Source of the DNA: Janthinobacterium sp. CG3 | Lineage (GTDB): Bacteria > Pseudomonadota > Gammaproteobacteria > Burkholderiales > Burkholderiaceae_D | Direction: 5' to 3' | Length of the DNA stretch: 64,000 nucleotides | NCBI RefSeq assembly: GCF_000344615.1 | Contig: NZ_KB467824.1 | Coordinates: forward strand, 4,429,767 to 4,493,766 | In this document: positions 17,391 to 25,795 of the stretch, in pieces | How the letters are laid out: the number at the start of each line of letters is the position of its first letter | How positions within the stretch are numbered: the first letter of the stretch is position 1 | Program-made: the position numbers and the translations under genes | Notes under the pieces: model-generated | Database searches by the model: none | Seen by the model: the letters and a program-made list of their open reading frames with translations, nothing else | Told to the model about the DNA's origin: nothing

Positions 17391-17568
17391 GGCCGCCCTC
17401 CCCCACGACGATGTCGGCGGCGTCGTCGGCGAACGGCAGTTGCGCGGCGCTGTCGAAGTCGCTGCTGCGCCGGGTCACGAAGGTCCACCACAGGATGCCC
17501 AGGAAGGTGGTGAAGGAAACCACCGTCATGACGCTGCTGGCGCTGTCAAAGAGGTTCTCGATTGCCAT
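17383..17568 (-). CDS. ccoQ: cbb3-type oxidase component CcoQ
   Basis: 61 residues with one transmembrane helix (about 14-31) containing the FLGILWWTF stretch usual in CcoQ/FixQ, then a short acidic cytoplasmic tail. It stabilises the CcoN-CcoP interaction. It is one base from the ccoO stop and overlaps ccoP. Confidence 0.9.
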   Translation of the reverse strand: MAIENLFDSASSVMTVVSFTTFLGILWWTFVTRRSSDFDSAAQLPFADDAADIVVGEGGHV

Positions 17569-17569
17569 G

Positions 17570-18184
17570 CTAGTTCCTTGTCTTGATTAATGTGCCCAGG
17601 CCCTGCAGATAGGCGATCAGGGCGTCTTCTTCGGTCTTGTCCACCAGCGCGGCCGGCGCGGCGGCGATCTCGGCCTCGCTGTACGGGTCGCCCAGGCGTT
17701 TCAGCGCGCGCATCTTCGGCGCGATCTCGGCCGGCACCAGCGCGGTTTTCGCCAGCCATGGATAGTTCGGCATGTTCGACTCGGGCACCAGGTCGCGCGG
17801 CTTGTTCAAATGGGTCTTGTGCCATTCGTCGCTGTAGCGCCCGCCCACCCGCGCCAGGTCGGGGCCGGTGCGTTTCGAACCCCACTGGAACGGCCGGTCG
17901 TAGACGAACTCGCCGGCGACCGAGTAGTGGCCGTAGCGTTCGGTTTCGGCGCGGAACGGCCGGATCATCTGCGAGTGGCAGTTGTAGCAGCCCTCGCGCA
18001 CGTAGATGTCGCGCCCGGCCAGGCGCAGCGGCGTGTACGGCTTGAGGCCGGCGATCGGCTCGGTGGTCGACTTTTGGAAGAACAGCGGGACGATCTCGAC
18101 CAGGCCGCCGACGCTGACCACCAGCGTCACCAGCGCGATCAGCAGCCAGGGGTTCTTCTCAATCCATTCATGTGAAAATTTCAT
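17570..18184 (-). CDS. ccoO: cbb3-type cytochrome c oxidase subunit II (monoheme)
   Basis: 204 residues. One N-terminal transmembrane helix (about 13-36) is followed by a cytochrome c domain with heme motif CYNCH at 66-70, continuing [20 protein letters not shown], the invariant CcoO segment with the distal Met ligand region. The length is standard. It starts 13 bases after the ccoN stop. Confidence 0.95.
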   Translation of the reverse strand: MKFSHEWIEKNPWLLIALVTLVVSVGGLVEIVPLFFQKSTTEPIAGLKPYTPLRLAGRDIYVREGCYNCHSQMIRPFRAETERYGHYSVAGEFVYDRPFQWGSKRTGPDLARVGGRYSDEWHKTHLNKPRDLVPESNMPNYPWLAKTALVPAEIAPKMRALKRLGDPYSEAEIAAAPAALVDKTEEDALIAYLQGLGTLIKTRN

Positions 18185-18197
18185 CGCTCACTCCGAA

Positions 18198-19625
18198 TCA
18201 GGCGTGGGCCGCGGCCAGCGCGGGAATGCGCGCCGTCACCGATTGGCGGCCGCGCAGGGTCATGTAGGTGTTGTAGCCCATCAACAGCATGCCGCTCAGG
18301 TACAGCAAGCCGCCGCCGAAGCGCACCACGTAGTACGGATAGGTCGCCTTGACCCCCTCGACGAAGGTGTAGGTCAGGGTGCCGTCGGGGTTGACCGCGC
18401 GCCACATCAGGCCCTGCATCACGCCGGCGATCCACATCGCCGCGATGTACAGCACGATGCCGATGGTGGCGACCCAGAAGTGCATGTCGATCAGGCGGGT
18501 GCTGTACATCCTGGTCCGGCCGGCCAGGCGCGGCAGCAGGTAGTAGATCGAGCCCATCGTGATGAAACCGACCCAGCCCAGGGCGCCGCCGTGGACGTGG
18601 GCGATGCCCCAGTCGGTGTAGTGCGACAGCGAGTTGATGGTCTTGATCGACATCATCGGCCCCTCGAAGGTGGCGATGCCGTAGAACGACAGCGAGACGA
18701 TCAGGAACTTCAGGATCGGGTCGGTGCGCAGCTTGTGCCAGGCGCCCGACAAGGTCATCATGCCGTTGATCATGCCGCCCCACGACGGCGCCAGCAGGAT
18801 CAGCGAAAACACCATGCCGATCGACTGGGTCCAGTCGGGCAAGGCGGTGTAGTGCAGATGGTGCGGGCCGGCCCACATGTAGGTGAAGATCAGCGCCCAG
18901 AAGTGGACGATCGACAGGCGGTACGAATACACCGGGCGCTCGGCCTGTTTCGGGATGAAGTAGTAAACCATGCCGAGGTAGCCGGCGGTGAGGATGAAGC
19001 CGACCGCGTTGTGGCCGTACCACCACTGTATCATCGCGTCCTGCACGCCCGAGTAGGCCGAGTAGGATTTCCACAGCGACGCCGGCATCGCCGCGGCGTT
19101 GACCACGTGCAGCAGCGTGACGGCGATGATGTAGGCGCCGAAGAACCAGTTGGCGACGTAGATGTGGGCCACCTTGCGCTTGAGCAGGGTGCCGAAGAAC
19201 ACCACCGCGTAGGCGATCCAGACCACGGCGATGAGGATGGCGATCGGCCATTCCAGTTCGGCGTATTCCTTGCCGCGGGTGAAGCCCATCGGCAGGGTGA
19301 CCACGGCCGACAGGATCACCGCCTGCCAGCCCCAGAAGGTGAACGCGGCCAGCTTGTCGGAGAACAGCCGCACCTGGCAGGTGCGCTGCACCACGTAGTA
19401 CGAGGTGGCGAACAGGCCGCAGATGCCGAAGGCGAAAATCACCGCGTTGGTGTGCAGCGGCCGCAGCCGGCCGTAGGTCAGCCAGGGTATGTCGAGGTTC
19501 AGCGCCGGCCATGCCAGTTGGGCGGCGATGATGACGCCAACCAGCATGCCGACGATGCCCCAGACTACGGTGGCGATCGCGAATTGCTTGACGATCTTGT
19601 AGTTGTAGTTCAGTGAATGGTCCAC
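18198..19625 (-). CDS. ccoN: cbb3-type cytochrome c oxidase subunit I
   Basis: 475 residues with about twelve transmembrane helices: the heme b/b3-CuB catalytic core that reduces oxygen at low tension. His ligands appear in [32 protein letters not shown] and [16 protein letters not shown]. The start is a GTG at 19625 with GGGAGAG upstream; it gives [17 protein letters not shown], the usual N terminus. The longer frame from 19715 is rejected because it would contain the FNR box and promoter. Expression should rise under oxygen limitation through Fnr. Confidence 0.95.
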   Translation of the reverse strand: MDHSLNYNYKIVKQFAIATVVWGIVGMLVGVIIAAQLAWPALNLDIPWLTYGRLRPLHTNAVIFAFGICGLFATSYYVVQRTCQVRLFSDKLAAFTFWGWQAVILSAVVTLPMGFTRGKEYAELEWPIAILIAVVWIAYAVVFFGTLLKRKVAHIYVANWFFGAYIIAVTLLHVVNAAAMPASLWKSYSAYSGVQDAMIQWWYGHNAVGFILTAGYLGMVYYFIPKQAERPVYSYRLSIVHFWALIFTYMWAGPHHLHYTALPDWTQSIGMVFSLILLAPSWGGMINGMMTLSGAWHKLRTDPILKFLIVSLSFYGIATFEGPMMSIKTINSLSHYTDWGIAHVHGGALGWVGFITMGSIYYLLPRLAGRTRMYSTRLIDMHFWVATIGIVLYIAAMWIAGVMQGLMWRAVNPDGTLTYTFVEGVKATYPYYVVRFGGGLLYLSGMLLMGYNTYMTLRGRQSVTARIPALAAAHA

Positions 19626-19644
19626 TCGTGCTCTCCCGGGATTG

Positions 19645-19668
19645 CTTTGATGATGTAGTGCATCAAAG
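19645..19668. repeat. 8-bp inverted repeat in the ccoN leader
   Basis: CTTTGATG and CATCAAAG are perfect 8-bp arms around an 8-base spacer. The arms contain FNR-like half sites (TTGAT/ATCAA), but with 10 rather than 4 bases between them. The repeat is just downstream of the predicted -10 of ccoN, so it would also lie at the 5' end of the mRNA. Confidence 0.6.
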
Positions 19669-19694
19669 AGTACGGGTTCGACCATCAAAAAACT

Positions 19695-19708
19695 TTGATG
19701 TGGATCAA
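19695..19708 (-). promoter_or_regulatory. FNR box of the ccoNOQPGH promoter
   Basis: TTGAT-GTGG-ATCAA is a perfect FNR/ANR consensus. Its centre lies about 31 bases upstream of a TACTCT -10 candidate (minus strand, 19673-19668), which is the class II activator geometry (box at -41.5). Confidence 0.88.
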
Positions 19709-19854
19709 AATTCACCAGATCAATTGCAGATAGGCACTAACGCGGGGGCGCGCTACCACGACCCCGATACGCGGGGCGTTGGGGCCGGCCGGTGCATGTC
19801 GCCGGTGTTTGCGCGCGGCGGTGGCGCCGCCGCCGCGCTTCGCTACACTAGCTC

Positions 19855-20838
19855 ATGAGCACGCCGAACGACGACTACGACACGCCCTGGAAGGACGCCG
19901 TGACCCGGTATTTTGCGGACTTCATGGCCTTCTATTTTCCCCGCGCCCACGCCGAGATCGACTGGTCGCGCCCGCAGCGCTTCCTCGAGCAGGAATTGGC
20001 GCAGGTGGCGCACGACGCCGAACTGGGGAAGCGCCTGGCCGACAAACTGGTCGAGGTCACCCTGAAGCGCGGGGCGCCGCAGTGGGTGCTGGTGCATTTG
20101 GAAGTGCAGGGGCGGCGCGACAGCCGTTTCGCCGAGCGCATGTTTACCTACAACTACCGCATTTTCGACCGCTACCGCCGGCCCGTCGCCAGCATGGCGC
20201 TGCTGGCCGACGGCAACGCCGGCTGGAAACCCGACAGCTTCGGCTACCAGTTGCTCGGCTGCACGGTGGGGATTCAATTTCCCGTTGTTAAACTGGACGA
20301 TTTCGCCGGACGCGCCGAACAGTTGCTGGACGACCCGAACCCGTTCGCGCTGGTGACGGCGGCCTACCTCGCCACCCGCGAAACCAAGGGCGACGACGTC
20401 CGCCGCGCCGCCGCGAAGTGGTTCATACTCGAACGGCTCCTGCTGCAAAATCGGGACAGGAGGATTATCATTGACCTGACCGTGGTGATCGACTGGTTAA
20501 TGCGCCTGCCTCAACCACTGGAGCACGAGTTATGGCGCCGCATCGAGAAATTCGAAAGGAGTCGGGCTATGCCTTATATTTCATCCTTTGAGCGTATCGG
20601 CCTGGAGCGCGGCCTCAAGCGAGGGCTGCGGGAAGGACTGCGGGAGGGACGGCAGGAAGGACGGCAGGAGGGATTGCGCGAGGCGCTGACGCAGCAGTTG
20701 CGGCGGCGCTTCGGCGCCTTGCCCGATCCTGTGCAACAGCGCCTTGAACAAGCTACCTGGGCCGAACTGCTGGTGTGGTCCGAGGACTTTGTGGACGCTG
20801 CCACGCTGGATCAGGTGTTCCGGGCGCAGGCCGGGTAA
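19855..20838 (+). CDS. Rpn/PDDEXK-type putative nuclease (transposase_31/DUF4351-like)
   Basis: 327 residues. The N-terminal domain (about 8-190) contains DTPWKDAVTRYFADFMAFYFP and a putative nuclease core VLVHLEVQGRRDSRFAERMFTYNYRIFDRYRRPV, whose E-x-Q triad fits the PD-(D/E)XK recombination-promoting-nuclease superfamily. A charged helical middle follows, then a GL-R-E tetrapeptide tandem repeat (about 249-276), then a short C-terminal helix. It sits alone on the opposite strand between ccoS and ccoN, which are usually adjacent, so it looks like an insertion. Members promote recombination; in this genome the role is unknown. No terminal repeats were seen. Confidence 0.8.
   Translation: MSTPNDDYDTPWKDAVTRYFADFMAFYFPRAHAEIDWSRPQRFLEQELAQVAHDAELGKRLADKLVEVTLKRGAPQWVLVHLEVQGRRDSRFAERMFTYNYRIFDRYRRPVASMALLADGNAGWKPDSFGYQLLGCTVGIQFPVVKLDDFAGRAEQLLDDPNPFALVTAAYLATRETKGDDVRRAAAKWFILERLLLQNRDRRIIIDLTVVIDWLMRLPQPLEHELWRRIEKFERSRAMPYISSFERIGLERGLKRGLREGLREGRQEGRQEGLREALTQQLRRRFGALPDPVQQRLEQATWAELLVWSEDFVDAATLDQVFRAQAG
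20599..20682 (+). repeat. Seven imperfect 12-bp tandem repeats inside the Rpn-type gene
   Basis: Seven consecutive 12-bp units of the form GGMCKGCRGGAR encode the repeated tetrapeptide G-L/R-R/Q/K-E/R. Because the unit is a multiple of three, slippage would change length without breaking the frame. Such Glu/Arg-rich C-terminal repeats are common in this protein family. Confidence 0.85.
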
Positions 20839-20907
20839 GCGCGGCGGGTTTACCGCAAACGCGAGCGCAAACGTCTGGCGCGGCGCTCACTGGCGCGGCG
20901 TTTCTTG

Positions 20908-21093
20908 CTATTCCCGCGTGTTTAGCGCTTCCTGTGCGTTGGCGGCGGCGCCGCTGTCGTCGTCCTGCAGCACGCGCAGGCCGGGGCCGACCAGGTCGTC
21001 GAACTGGCCGCCGTCGGAGGCCTTGAAAAACACCCACAGCGCAACGAACACGGTGGCGATGCTGACGGGGATCAGGAGGTAGAGGGCTTCCAT
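20908..21093 (-). CDS. ccoS: cbb3 oxidase assembly protein CcoS
   Basis: 61 residues. MEALYLLIPVSIATVFVALWVFFKASDGGQFDDL is the standard CcoS/FixS N-terminal helix with the conserved GQFDDL after the membrane. CcoS is needed for cofactor insertion into cbb3 oxidase. The ATG at 21093 lies 2 bases after the ccoI stop. Confidence 0.93.
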   Translation of the reverse strand: MEALYLLIPVSIATVFVALWVFFKASDGGQFDDLVGPGLRVLQDDDSGAAANAQEALNTRE

Positions 21094-21095
21094 GC

Positions 21096-23558
21096 TCAGT
21101 TCCGGCGCAAGCGCAGCGCGTTGGCAATGACGACGGCCGAGCTGAGCGCCATGCCCAGCCCCGACAGCCAGGGGTTCAGATAGCCCAGCGCGGCGGCCGG
21201 GATCGCCAGCAGATTGTACAGCGTGGCCCAGGCCAAGTTTTGGCGGATCACCGCCATGGTCGCGGCGGCGGCGCGCGCCGTCTCGGCCACCGACGACAAC
21301 CGGCCCGACAGCAGCACCGTGTCGGCGTGCGCCTGGGCCAGCGCGGCGCCCGAACCCATCGCGAATGAAACGTCGGCGGCGCTCAGCACGGCGGCGTCGT
21401 TGATGCCGTCGCCGACCATCGCCACCACCGCGCCGCCGGCTTGCAATTGCTGCACCACGCGCAGCTTTTCGTCGGGCAGGCATTCGCCCCTGGCGACGTC
21501 GATGCCCAGCCCGGCGGCGACGGCCTGGGTCAGCGCCTGTTGGTCGCCGCTGAGCAGGAGCACGCTCTTGCCGGCGGCGCGGAAATAGTCGACCACCGCG
21601 CTGGCGTCGGCGCGCAGCGCGTCGCTCAGCAGGAAACGCGCCAGCCATTCGCCCTCGGCGCCCAGGTACACCGGCGTCATGCCGGCGGTATCGGTGTCAT
21701 CGTTCGCGCCGCCCTCGCCGGCCAGCCCGGCAACAAAGGCGGCGTTGCCGAGCCGGTAGCGGCGCCCGTCCAGCGTGCCTTGCAAGCCCTGCCCGGGTAT
21801 TTCCTCGACGGCCTCGGCGTGTGATTGCGGCACACCGGCCGCCTCGGCGTCGGCGGCCTCGACGATGGCGCGCGCCAGCGGATGGGCGCTGCCCGCCTCC
21901 AGCGCGGCGCCGACCCGTAGGCAGAGCTCGCGCGCCATCGCGCCCAGCGGTTCGAGCCGGCGCACCACCGGCTTGCCCAGGGTCAGCGTACCGGTCTTGT
22001 CGAACACCACGTGGGTGGCGCGGTGCAGCGTTTCGAGCACGTGCGGCCGGACGATCAGCACGCCGCGCCGCAGCAACCGGTCGGTGGCCGCGGCCAGCGC
22101 CGACGGCGTCGCCAGCGACAGCGCGCACGGGCACGACACCACCAGCACGGCGATGGCGACCGGCCAGGCGCGCGCCGGTTCATACCAATACCAGAAGCCG
22201 AAGCTGGCCAGCGCGAACAGCAGCAGCGCGACCACGAACCAGGAGGCGACGCGGTCGGCCCACTGGGCGATCCGCGGCTTGCCCAGGCCGGCCCGTTCGA
22301 CCAGTTTGATCAGGTCGGACAGCGTGCTCTCGCGCGCCGGCCGGCTGACGCGCAGCAGCACCGCCGCGCTGGCGTTGATGGCGCCGCCCGGCACCGCCTC
22401 GCCCGGCCCCTTGCGCTGGGCCGCGCTCTCGCCGGTCAGCAGCGCCATGTCGATCGCGGTGTTGCCTTCGATAATGATGGCGTCGGCGGCGATCGCCTCG
22501 CCCGGCTTGACCAGGATGACGTCGCCGGCGGCCAGCGCGGCGGCCGCCACCACCGTGGCGGCGCGGCTGCCGGGATAGCCGTCGAGCCGCGCGGCGCAGG
22601 CCGGCAGCGCGTGCTGCAGCCGCTCCAGCGCCGAGGCGGCCTTGCGCCGCGCCAGCAGTTCCATGTAGCGGCTGCACAGCAGCAGGAAGATGAACATCGT
22701 GGCCGAGTCGAAATACACCTCGCCATGGCCGCGCCAAGTCGCCACCGCGCTGCCGGCGAAGGCGGCGACGATGCCCAGCGCCACCGGCACGTCCATGCCG
22801 GGCGCGCGCGCGCGCAGGCTGGCCCAGGCGCCCTTGAAAAACGGTTGCGCCGAGTAGCAGATCGCCGGCAGCGTCAGCAGCAGACTGGCCCAGCGCATCA
22901 GGCCGGCGATGTTGTCGTCCATGGTGCCGTCGTCGGCCAGGTAGGCCGGCACCGCGTACATCATCACTTGCATCATCGACAGGCCGGCGACGAATAGTTG
23001 CCGGCCCAGCGTCTTGACGGCGCCGCGCAACTGCTCGCCGTGGCGCGCCGCGTCGTACGGGTAGGCCGCGTAGCCGACCTGGCGCAGCGCCGCCAGGATG
23101 TCGCCGGGACGGCAGGTGTCCTTGCTCCAGCGCACGTACAGGCGCTCGGTGGCGACGTTCAGCTTGGCCGCCTGCACGCCGGGCAGGCGCGTCAGGCGCC
23201 GTTCGACCAGCCAGACGCAGGCGGCGCAGCGGATGCCCTCGACCGCCAGCGTCGTTTCGCAACTGGCCTCGTCGAGCGCGAAGCGGACGTCGGCGTTGTC
23301 GTACAGTTGCAGCTCGGGCGGCACCAGCTCGCTGCCGGCGGCGCTGGCGGCGAACGCCGAGCGGTCGCGGTAGTACGCGGCTTGGCCAATCTCGACGATG
23401 CTGCGCGCCACCGCCGCGCAGCCGGGGCAGCACATGGCGCGCGCGGCGCCGTCGATGTCGACCGGCCAGTCGGCGCCGGCCGGCAGCGGCAGGCCGCAGT
23501 GGAAGCAGCCGGCGCCGAGGTCGGCCGGCGCGCCGGCCATGGCCGGTTGCGCGCTCAT
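21096..23558 (-). CDS. ccoI: Copper-translocating P1B-type ATPase CcoI (FixI)
   Basis: 820 residues. The N-terminal zinc-finger-like region has CFHC (18-21) and CCPGC (43-47), a heavy-metal-associated domain with GIRCAAC follows, then six to eight transmembrane helices. Catalytic motifs are CPC in SCPCALSLATP, phosphorylation Asp in DKTGTLT, and hinge GDGINDAAVL. CcoI moves copper into the cbb3 assembly pathway. The start MSAQPAM at 23558 overlaps the upstream SafE-like gene by 4 bases; the longer frame to 23846 would lie wholly within that gene. Confidence 0.95.
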   Translation of the reverse strand: MSAQPAMAGAPADLGAGCFHCGLPLPAGADWPVDIDGAARAMCCPGCAAVARSIVEIGQAAYYRDRSAFAASAAGSELVPPELQLYDNADVRFALDEASCETTLAVEGIRCAACVWLVERRLTRLPGVQAAKLNVATERLYVRWSKDTCRPGDILAALRQVGYAAYPYDAARHGEQLRGAVKTLGRQLFVAGLSMMQVMMYAVPAYLADDGTMDDNIAGLMRWASLLLTLPAICYSAQPFFKGAWASLRARAPGMDVPVALGIVAAFAGSAVATWRGHGEVYFDSATMFIFLLLCSRYMELLARRKAASALERLQHALPACAARLDGYPGSRAATVVAAAALAAGDVILVKPGEAIAADAIIIEGNTAIDMALLTGESAAQRKGPGEAVPGGAINASAAVLLRVSRPARESTLSDLIKLVERAGLGKPRIAQWADRVASWFVVALLLFALASFGFWYWYEPARAWPVAIAVLVVSCPCALSLATPSALAAATDRLLRRGVLIVRPHVLETLHRATHVVFDKTGTLTLGKPVVRRLEPLGAMARELCLRVGAALEAGSAHPLARAIVEAADAEAAGVPQSHAEAVEEIPGQGLQGTLDGRRYRLGNAAFVAGLAGEGGANDDTDTAGMTPVYLGAEGEWLARFLLSDALRADASAVVDYFRAAGKSVLLLSGDQQALTQAVAAGLGIDVARGECLPDEKLRVVQQLQAGGAVVAMVGDGINDAAVLSAADVSFAMGSGAALAQAHADTVLLSGRLSSVAETARAAAATMAVIRQNLAWATLYNLLAIPAAALGYLNPWLSGLGMALSSAVVIANALRLRRN

Positions 23559-24319
23559 GGGTGGCCCGTCAGGCACAGCACGTCGAGCCAGCCCAGCGAG
23601 ACGCCGTTGACCGCGCGCGCCAGGCCCAGCAGGCCGAAGGCCAGCACCAGCAGGCCGCCGGCCAGGCGCACGCCGCGGCGCCGCACGGCGGCGCGCAGGC
23701 GCGCGCCGACCAGGCCCAGCGCCAGCAGCGTCGGCAAGGTACCCAGGCCGAAGGCCAGCATCACCAGGGCGCCCTGCAGCGCCGAGCCGCTCAGCATGGC
23801 CGTCAGCAGCACGCTGTAGACCATGCCGCAGGGCAGCCAGCCCCACAGGCCGCCCAGCGCCAGCGCCTTCAGCGCGCTATCCATCGGCAGCAGCGGCTTC
23901 AACAGCGGTTGCACGCGGCGCCACACCAGGTTGCCGGCCGCCTCCAGCCGCGCCAGGCCGCGCCAGGCGTCCATCAGGTACAGGCCCAGCGCGACCAGCA
24001 TCAGGTTGGCCATCCAGTAGAACGCCAGTTGCAGCCCGGCCAGGCGCAGCAGGTGGGCGGCGCCGCCGGCCAAGCCGCCGGCCAGCGCGCCGGCCGCCAT
24101 GTAACTGGCGATGCGCCCGGCGTTGTAGGCGGCCACGCGCAGCGGCGCGCCGTCGTGCAAGCGCGCACCGGTGGCGGCGACGGCGATGGCGACCACCGGC
24201 CGCGGCCGCGGGCTGGAGACGGCCGACAGCGCGCCGACGATGCCGCCGCACATGCCGATGCAATGGACGCTGCCGGCCAGGCCCACCATGAACACCGGTA
24301 GCAGGTTGAGCGCGCTCAT
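23555..24319 (-). CDS. SafE/TauE-like membrane protein of the cco cluster
   Basis: 254 residues with six to seven transmembrane helices. It begins with the conserved GLAGSVHCIGMCGGIVGALS, whose His-Cys-x-x-x-Cys motif suggests metal handling, and has LGGLWGWLPCGMVYS in the second half. The family is annotated as sulfite exporter TauE/SafE or urease-accessory-like (DUF2189-type) and is regularly found beside ccoGHIS. A copper-related role in oxidase assembly is an inference from this context. Coupled to ccoI by a 4-base overlap. Confidence 0.85.
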   Translation of the reverse strand: MSALNLLPVFMVGLAGSVHCIGMCGGIVGALSAVSSPRPRPVVAIAVAATGARLHDGAPLRVAAYNAGRIASYMAAGALAGGLAGGAAHLLRLAGLQLAFYWMANLMLVALGLYLMDAWRGLARLEAAGNLVWRRVQPLLKPLLPMDSALKALALGGLWGWLPCGMVYSVLLTAMLSGSALQGALVMLAFGLGTLPTLLALGLVGARLRAAVRRRGVRLAGGLLVLAFGLLGLARAVNGVSLGWLDVLCLTGHP

Positions 24320-24329
24320 GCCGGCGCCG

Positions 24330-25760
24330 TCAGACGGTCTTCGAGTAGCGCAGCGGTTGCGGCGCGTTCTCTTTGGCGGCGCTCAGGTAGCGGTCGAACA
24401 CCATGCAGATATTGCGGATCAGCAGGCGCCCTTTCGGCGTCACGCTCAGCCACTCGGCGTCGATGGTCAGCAGGCCGTCCGCCTCGAACTCGGCCAGCTT
24501 GGCCAGCTCGGCCGCGAAATAAGTCTTGAAGACGATCGGGTAGCCCTGCTCGACCGAGGCGATGGACAGCTCGAAATTGCACATCAGCATCTGGATGATG
24601 ATGCGGCGCAGCAGGTCGTCGGTGTCGAGCTTGATGCCGCGGGCGATCGGCAGGCGGCCCTCGTCGAGCTTTTCGTAATAGGCGTCGAGGGTTTTCTCGT
24701 TCTGGCTGTAGACCGCGCCCACCGAGCTGATGGCCGACACGCCGCAGGCGATCAGGTCGGCCTCGGCGCGCGTCGAATAGCCCTGGAAGTTGCGGTGCAG
24801 CCGGCCCTGGCGCTGCGCCACGGCCAGGTCGTCGCCCGGCTTGGCGAAGTGGTCCATGCCGATGTAGACGTAGCCGGCCGCCGTCAGGCGGGCGATGCAC
24901 TGCCCCAGCATGGCCAGCTTGGTGGCGCTGTCGGGCATGTCGGCGTCGAGGATGCGCCGTTGCGGCTTGAACAGGTGCGGCATGTGGGCGTAGTGGTACA
25001 GCGCGATGCGGTCCGGGTCGGCCTTGATCACCTTGGCCAGGGTTTGCTCCATGCTGGCCAGGCTCTGCTTGGGCAGGCCGTAGATCAGGTCGATGCTGAC
25101 CGAGCGGAAGCCGGCCTCGCGCGCGGCGGCGATGATGGCCACCGTTTCGGCTTCGGGCTGGATGCGGTTGACCGCCTTCTGCACCGCGGCGTCGAAATCC
25201 TGCACGCCCAGGCTGATGCGGTTAAAGCCCTGCGCGCGCAGCGACTGCACGCGCTCGCGGCTGACCGTGCGCGGGTCGATTTCGATCGAATACTCGCCGG
25301 CGTCGTCAGGCGCGAACTCGAAATGGTGGCGCAGGTGGGCCATCAAATCCTGCATCTGGCGGTCGCTCAGGTAGGTCGGCGTGCCGCCGCCGAAATGCAG
25401 TTGCTCGATCTGGTGCATGCCGGCGAACAGCTTGCCCTGCATGGTGATTTCCTGTTTCAGGTAGCTCAGGTAGGTGGCGGCCTTGGCGCGGTCCTTGGTG
25501 ACGATCTTGTTGCAGGCGCAGTAATAGCAAACCGTGTCGCAAAACGGGATGTGGACGTACAGCGACAGCGGCCGGCGGCCGCCGCGCAGGCGCAGCGCGG
25601 CCAGCGCCTCGAGGAAATTGCCGTAGCCGAAGTCGGCCGAAAAGCGGTCGGCCGTCGGGTAGGACGTGTAGCGCGGCCCCGACTGGCTCAGTTTGCCGAT
25701 GACGCCGGCGTCGAATTCGATGCTCGCGCCGGGCGCGGCGATGCTGTGGGATGGGGACAT
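24330..25760 (-). CDS. hemN: Oxygen-independent coproporphyrinogen III oxidase
   Basis: 476 residues, a radical-SAM enzyme that decarboxylates two propionates of coproporphyrinogen III to make protoporphyrinogen IX without oxygen. The cluster motif is C74-x3-C78-x2-C81 (FCDTVCYYC), followed by ACNKI. GPRYTSYPTADRF near residue 28 and FGGGTPTYL are HemN signatures, and the length fits true HemN rather than HemW. It follows the chemoreceptor gene by 35 bases on the same strand and precedes the SafE-like gene by 10, so it supplies heme for the cbb3 genes downstream. Confidence 0.95.
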   Translation of the reverse strand: MSPSHSIAAPGASIEFDAGVIGKLSQSGPRYTSYPTADRFSADFGYGNFLEALAALRLRGGRRPLSLYVHIPFCDTVCYYCACNKIVTKDRAKAATYLSYLKQEITMQGKLFAGMHQIEQLHFGGGTPTYLSDRQMQDLMAHLRHHFEFAPDDAGEYSIEIDPRTVSRERVQSLRAQGFNRISLGVQDFDAAVQKAVNRIQPEAETVAIIAAAREAGFRSVSIDLIYGLPKQSLASMEQTLAKVIKADPDRIALYHYAHMPHLFKPQRRILDADMPDSATKLAMLGQCIARLTAAGYVYIGMDHFAKPGDDLAVAQRQGRLHRNFQGYSTRAEADLIACGVSAISSVGAVYSQNEKTLDAYYEKLDEGRLPIARGIKLDTDDLLRRIIIQMLMCNFELSIASVEQGYPIVFKTYFAAELAKLAEFEADGLLTIDAEWLSVTPKGRLLIRNICMVFDRYLSAAKENAPQPLRYSKTV

Positions 25761-25795
25761 AAAATCGATTCTCGAAAAGCGGGTCGGGGTGCGGT

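Noticed and set aside
20599..20682. CRISPR-like short tandem repeats
   Set aside because: Units are contiguous, 12 bases, in frame within a gene and without spacers, so they are coding repeats.
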